26,304 bases of DNA from a virus, in IMG/VR virus record IMGVR_UViG_3300008266_013245, positions 1 to 26,304 of that record; one strand, given 5' to 3'. How positions within the stretch are numbered: position 1 is the stretch's first letter; each line of letters opens with the position of its first letter. Shown here piece by piece: positions 23,277 through 26,304 of the stretch. Under the pieces are notes generated by a model, which did not search any database, was not told the origin of the DNA, and worked only from the letters and a program-made list of their open reading frames with translations. Position numbers and translations under genes: made by a program.

Positions 23277-23764
23277 TATTTACTTCCTTCATTACAAGCC
23301 CATGCTAGTGCGTTAAAAGCTTCAACAGTTTTTTCTCTAGTAACAGCATCTAATAGAATTAAATCATCACCAATAGCAGACTTGACCAAATTTGTAGTAG
23401 CCTCTTTGAGATCAGGATATTTATCTTTAAGATCTAATTTGAGCATAGCTCCGGTTAGTCTATTGGCTTGGCGTACATCCTCCGTATTTTTAACTACCTG
23501 ATCTTCACCATCAAGACCCATTAAAACAGCCAAATCGCTATATAAAGAAGCCAATCTTTTACCATCAACCTTTCTGCTAGATGGTCCATATTTTAAAGCA
23601 TCTATAACAGGAATACAATGATCTCGCAACATTACATTTGAAGGTTCTACAACTTTAATAGAATTTTCATTATTAACAGGGTCAACTACTGATAGAGAGG
23701 GCTTAAATAAACCAAAAACTATTAATACGGCCGCCACTAATAATACTAGTAAATTTTTATTCAT
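23276..23764 (-). CDS. N-terminally anchored protein, unknown
   Basis: 162 residues from ATG 23764, chosen because AAAGGA lies six bases upstream and the ATG overlaps the previous stop as ATGA; a TTG six codons earlier is not needed. Residues 1-21 (MNKNLLVLLVAAVLIVFGLF) are a membrane anchor or signal. The rest is a soluble helical domain with conserved-looking KYGPSSRKVDGKRLASLYSD and NAL-AWAC near the end. Location is predicted to be outside the cytoplasmic membrane. Directly upstream of and coupled to the C1 peptidase, it might be its partner. No family recognised. Confidence 0.78.
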   Translation of the reverse strand: MNKNLLVLLVAAVLIVFGLFKPSLSVVDPVNNENSIKVVEPSNVMLRDHCIPVIDALKYGPSSRKVDGKRLASLYSDLAVLMGLDGEDQVVKNTEDVRQANRLTGAMLKLDLKDKYPDLKEATTNLVKSAIGDDLILLDAVTREKTVEAFNALAWACNEGSK

Positions 23765-24132
23765 GCTTGTTCCTTTCCGCAAACATTTGGCGATAAATAT
23801 GGAAACATTTGATCAGCAACTTTTACGGCCTCAACACATCCGCTCTCTACTGCTAAATCTCGTGTTTGCTTCCAACTAACAACTAATTTAAAGAAAATAT
23901 CTTCTTTGTTTGTTGGTGTTGATACTTGTGGAATAACCACTGGCTTAATATCAACCACTTTTGATGGAACAACAGTTTTAGCCCTATTAACCAAATCCGT
24001 AATAAATTTTTGTACAGGACTCAGTCTCTCCTTAAACAAAACCCATACCACCAAACCAGCTCCCGCATACAATGCCAAATCCGTTGCAGTTACTCTATTA
24101 GCAAATTCACCGAAAGTCTCTGTATAGTTCAT
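23761..24132 (-). CDS. Single-TM protein, unknown
   Basis: 123 residues. A transmembrane segment (LALYAGAGLVVWVLF, about 19-33) follows a short N-terminus. A basic, valine- and proline-rich linker (VVDIKPVVIPQV) leads to a C-terminal helical domain with three cysteines overall. Both ends are joined to neighbours by ATGA overlaps. Part of the envelope cassette; no family recognised. Confidence 0.75.
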   Translation of the reverse strand: MNYTETFGEFANRVTATDLALYAGAGLVVWVLFKERLSPVQKFITDLVNRAKTVVPSKVVDIKPVVIPQVSTPTNKEDIFFKLVVSWKQTRDLAVESGCVEAVKVADQMFPYLSPNVCGKEQA

Positions 24133-24515
24133 AATCCTGCTTCTTTCTTGATAAAAACGCCCGTATTTCTAAAAATGGTCACAGTAGCATCAATAGTTGC
24201 GCCCACCATAATCATGAGCAAAGTTTTGATGTACCTATGTATTATAGGTTCAACAACACTAGGAACAAAAGGAATATCCACCACTACGAAAACCTTATCA
24301 TAGTATTTATTCAATAATTCTACTGCCAAAGCTTTTTTAGACGGATTACTAAGGTCATTTCCAATAGCTTCTATAATTTGTACAACGCTGGCTGTGGCTA
24401 GTTGTAATAGTTTCCACGCTTCGTCTAAAGCAAATCTTTTAACACTATTTGCTCTTTCTTGGGCGCTGCTTATTAGTTTTTCTACTTCGTCTTTTATTAG
24501 TTGCTGGCTCGACAT
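24129..24515 (-). CDS. Hydrophobic helical protein, unknown
   Basis: 128 residues from ATG 24515, selected because the strong Shine-Dalgarno AGGAG lies seven bases upstream; this start lies inside the holin-like gene (71-base overlap). The first 60 residues are an amphipathic helix (QQLIKDEVEKLISSAQERAN). The C-terminal half is hydrophobic (VFVVVDIPFVPSVVEP, then TLLMIMVGATIDATVTIF), probably membrane-associated. Coupled to the holin-like gene and to the next cassette gene, so a lysis-accessory role is possible but unproven. Confidence 0.72.
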   Translation of the reverse strand: MSSQQLIKDEVEKLISSAQERANSVKRFALDEAWKLLQLATASVVQIIEAIGNDLSNPSKKALAVELLNKYYDKVFVVVDIPFVPSVVEPIIHRYIKTLLMIMVGATIDATVTIFRNTGVFIKKEAGL

Positions 24516-24768
24516 TTGTTTTCTCCTCTGTCGCTTTTTGATTGTTCCACCAAATTTGTTTAATATCATTTCTACCTTTGATGTAGCGAAATAACACAGC
24601 TAATTGACCTACTATTAATATTAATGCTTCTAGCCCCTTGCTGGTTTCTGATATAAGATCATCTTTTTGATCCACACTATCTAATAGTCCTACTAAATAA
24701 GCTCCACTAAATAAGAAACTTACTAAAGTAAACCAAAATTCGCTTGTTCGATATCCTGGCTTAATCAC
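24445..24768 (-). CDS. Holin-like two-TM membrane protein
   Basis: 107 residues. It begins MIKPGYRTSEFWFTLVSFLF, the K-P-G-Y-x-T-x-E-F-W opening seen in many small phage holin-like membrane proteins. The first membrane segment is about 12-28 and the second is GLEALILIVGQLAVLFRYI (about 45-63). The last 35 residues are strongly basic (NKRRSRKTNKQRPRKSK), which would stay cytoplasmic. Likely role: controlled permeabilisation of the inner membrane at lysis. The charged tail also encodes the Shine-Dalgarno and start of the next gene. Alternative: a structural membrane protein. Confidence 0.65.
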   Translation of the reverse strand: MIKPGYRTSEFWFTLVSFLFSGAYLVGLLDSVDQKDDLISETSKGLEALILIVGQLAVLFRYIKGRNDIKQIWWNNQKATEEKTNVEPATNKRRSRKTNKQRPRKSK

Positions 24769-24787
24769 TATGATACCCTACTATATT

Positions 24788-25276
24788 TTATAGTTTTATT
24801 GCTTCACGAAATACTTGATCTATTTGGTTTTCAGAAAATCCAAGAACTGCTGCCATAGGTACAATCCAAGAATGTGTGCGTTCAACATATGGAGCATATT
24901 CCCATTCTATACGCACAGCATCTCTGATACTCACATCTGTAATACTGTTAATAGCAGCATCTACCATCTCCATACTTATATTATGAGCAATTAACCATAA
25001 TCTAATTTGTCGTGCTGATATTTGTTGTGGTACGGGATATATTATAGCGGTGCGATTCCATGATTTTATTTCATCATTCCATCTAAAATGAAAACCTTTT
25101 TTATGTTCGATAATAAAATTAGTTACGTCTTCCTCAAATAAAATAGCTGGTTGTTTTGAGGCGAGTATTTCTGTGGCCTTAGCAGCAAGTTCATCGCTAA
25201 TTTCTGTGGTGCGATCATTTGCTTTATCAAGAATACGCATAATATTATTGTGTGGGCCTAAAATTACATATTTCAT
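24788..25276 (-). CDS. Tail-fibre-assembly-like protein
   Basis: 162 residues from ATG 25276, which overlaps the sulfotransferase stop as ATGA and has GGTGA seven bases upstream. The N-terminal half looks like small phage tail-associated proteins (MKYVILGPHNNIMRILDKAN and EISDELAAKATEI). The C-terminal half has a helical I-S-A-R-Q-I-R start (PQQISARQIRLWL), then IRDAVRIEWEYAPYVERTHS. That pattern recurs in proteins encoded next to tail fibres. Position beside a surface-repeat protein supports the guess; there is no direct proof. Confidence 0.5.
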   Translation of the reverse strand: MKYVILGPHNNIMRILDKANDRTTEISDELAAKATEILASKQPAILFEEDVTNFIIEHKKGFHFRWNDEIKSWNRTAIIYPVPQQISARQIRLWLIAHNISMEMVDAAINSITDVSIRDAVRIEWEYAPYVERTHSWIVPMAAVLGFSENQIDQVFREAIKL

Positions 25277-26070
25277 AGTTGATTCACCCATTCAAATTTT
25301 TGGTTAATAGTTTCAGATAATTTATGTCCTAACATTTCATTCCAGTATGGTTTTAGTGGCTTGACTTCTGAACGAACAACGTGTTCGCCATAAGGCCACC
25401 CAACTTCAATTTCTTTTGTATATTGTTCAACATTATTAAAATCATGTTGATTAAATTCTTCACCTAAATATTCCCATATATGGTTCATAGTTTCTTTTGG
25501 TGATTTACAAAGATCTTCAGCATGAACAAATAGTATGCGTCCGTTAAACCTTTGTGAAGCCTCATAAATTCTGCGTATAGCAATTCCAATAGGAGGTTCT
25601 TCTAGCCACGCTTGTACTCTACCTTCAATAGTGGACCAAACTGTTTTATATTTAGATTCGATACCACTCATAGGAGCAGGATTTTCACGACGCCTACGTT
25701 CCATAGAAGCTAAAATACCACGAATATCACGAACAGGCACAATTATTTTTGCATTAGGCCATACCTGAAATGTTTGATCTAAATGACCTACCCAAGAACG
25801 ACATTTATCAACAACAACTGGACGATCTGTTAATGAATTAAACGCATTTGCACAACCACCACGAACATAATCATAATATTGAGTGGCCGCGTCTTGTGGA
25901 TTTATAAAGCATTTTGCTTCTTCTGTTTGAAAAATTTGTCTAGCAATATATCCAATTTCGTGCAGCATGGATGTTTGGGTGCCGTGTACTCGTGGATTTT
26001 GAGATAATAAATTTACAAGTAGGGTTGAGCATGAAAATGGAAGTCCACTGAGAAAATGAATAGTTTTCAT
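25273..26070 (-). CDS. Sulfotransferase family protein
   Basis: 265 residues. The 5'-phosphosulfate-binding loop is SGLPFSCSTLLVNLL (8-22), a variant of the P-loop-like P-x-S-G-T-T/S motif. The 3'-phosphate site is VPVRDIRGILASMERRRR (about 111-128), with R and S at the usual places. VDKCRSWVG lies between. These support transfer of sulfate from PAPS to an unknown acceptor. Phage copies are known near tail-fibre and glycan genes, so surface modification is the likely use. AAAGGA lies five bases before ATG 26070. Confidence 0.8.
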   Translation of the reverse strand: MKTIHFLSGLPFSCSTLLVNLLSQNPRVHGTQTSMLHEIGYIARQIFQTEEAKCFINPQDAATQYYDYVRGGCANAFNSLTDRPVVVDKCRSWVGHLDQTFQVWPNAKIIVPVRDIRGILASMERRRRENPAPMSGIESKYKTVWSTIEGRVQAWLEEPPIGIAIRRIYEASQRFNGRILFVHAEDLCKSPKETMNHIWEYLGEEFNQHDFNNVEQYTKEIEVGWPYGEHVVRSEVKPLKPYWNEMLGHKLSETINQKFEWVNQL

Positions 26071-26085
26071 AATTGTCCTTTATTG

Positions 26086-26304
26086 TTATAGGTCCTTAAT
26101 TACCGTTACAGTTATTCCACCAATAGTATCAGAACCAGTTGTCCAACTACTATCGCTGGCTCTGGCGTGTAGTGTTGTAATATTGGTACATCCTTGAAAA
26201 GGATTAGTAATATCTAAAACACTACGAGCAACGTATGAATTTATATTAGTAAAGTTAATGCAATTATGGAACGCATAATTTCCTATACTTGTTACGCTAT
26301 TTCC
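26086..26304 (-). CDS. BspA-type leucine-rich repeat protein, C-terminus only
   Basis: The last 72 residues of a protein whose start lies beyond the right edge. GNSVTSIGNYAFHNCINFTN is one BspA/LRR_5 repeat unit, with N-A-F-x-x-C in the usual place, and PFQGCTNITTLHARAS starts another partial one. These repeats form surface binding modules. In a phage this is most likely a tail-fibre or adhesin tip for host binding. It ends in TAA, with a 15-base gap to the sulfotransferase gene. The size and the rest of the protein cannot be judged. Confidence 0.75.
   Translation of the reverse strand, partial: GNSVTSIGNYAFHNCINFTNINSYVARSVLDITNPFQGCTNITTLHARASDSSWTTGSDTIGGITVTVIKDL

Noticed and set aside
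1-26304. Stop-codon reassignment, as in some large phages
   Set aside because: TAA, TAG and TGA all end genes at overlaps with neighbours (for example TAG at 3142-3144, TGA at 5545, TAA at 5375), and no gene needs a stop read through other than the two frame-changed cases described.
26086-26304. Diversity-generating retroelement target at the repeat protein C-terminus
   Set aside because: No reverse transcriptase or template-like repeat is seen in the window, and the segment matches ordinary LRR_5 repeats.

Overview
The window looks like part of the genome of a tailed dsDNA phage (Caudoviricetes). It is AT-rich. Every gene I can support lies on the minus strand, so transcription runs from right (26.3 kb) to left (1 kb). 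Packing is extreme: neighbours usually join by ATGA or TAATG overlaps, and there are no tRNAs, rRNAs or non-coding stretches over 300 bases. Gene content is a self-sufficient replication and nucleotide-synthesis set plus virion-decoration and membrane genes. All three standard stop codons are used normally. The host cannot be read from the sequence.

Layout in transcription order: (a) 26.3-24.8 kb, virion periphery: the C-terminus of a BspA-type leucine-rich-repeat protein, a sulfotransferase and a small tail-fibre-assembly-like protein. (b) 24.8-21.2 kb, envelope cassette: a holin-like two-TM protein, several single-TM or exported small proteins, a complete papain-like (C1) cysteine peptidase, a DnaJ-type zinc-motif protein and a YeaQ/GlsB-like protein. 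(c) 21.2-16.5 kb, nucleotide metabolism behind probable promoters: dCMP deaminase, class Ia ribonucleotide reductase NrdB and NrdA with a GIY-YIG homing-type endonuclease between them, and dUTPase. (d) 16.5-11.5 kb: PhoH ATPase, HNH endonuclease, FmdB zinc ribbon, three unknown proteins, a RecA/UvsX-like recombinase, a Vsr-like nuclease, a split small helical protein and a zinc-ribbon protein. (e) 11.5-3.1 kb, replication: DnaB helicase, DnaG-type primase, dNMP kinase, a RecB/Cas4-like nuclease, and a family C DNA polymerase split into two genes with a 57-aa protein and a DEDDh exonuclease between the halves. (f) 3.1-1 kb: SSB with its own promoter and terminator, then two glycosyltransferases running off the left edge.

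The genes form a coherent programme. Deaminase, dUTPase, ribonucleotide reductase and dNMP kinase make dNTPs. Helicase, primase, SSB, split polymerase and exonuclease copy the genome. RecA-like protein and nucleases recombine it. Glycosyl- and sulfotransferases probably modify virion or host surface. The membrane cassette probably serves lysis or envelope takeover.

Most unusual points: the polymerase split exactly at the palm/fingers boundary; a RecB/Cas4-like nuclease that apparently starts at ATT and is broken by a frame change before its cysteine cluster; and a second gene broken by a +1 frame change with an SD-like sequence ahead of the stop, reminiscent of prfB.
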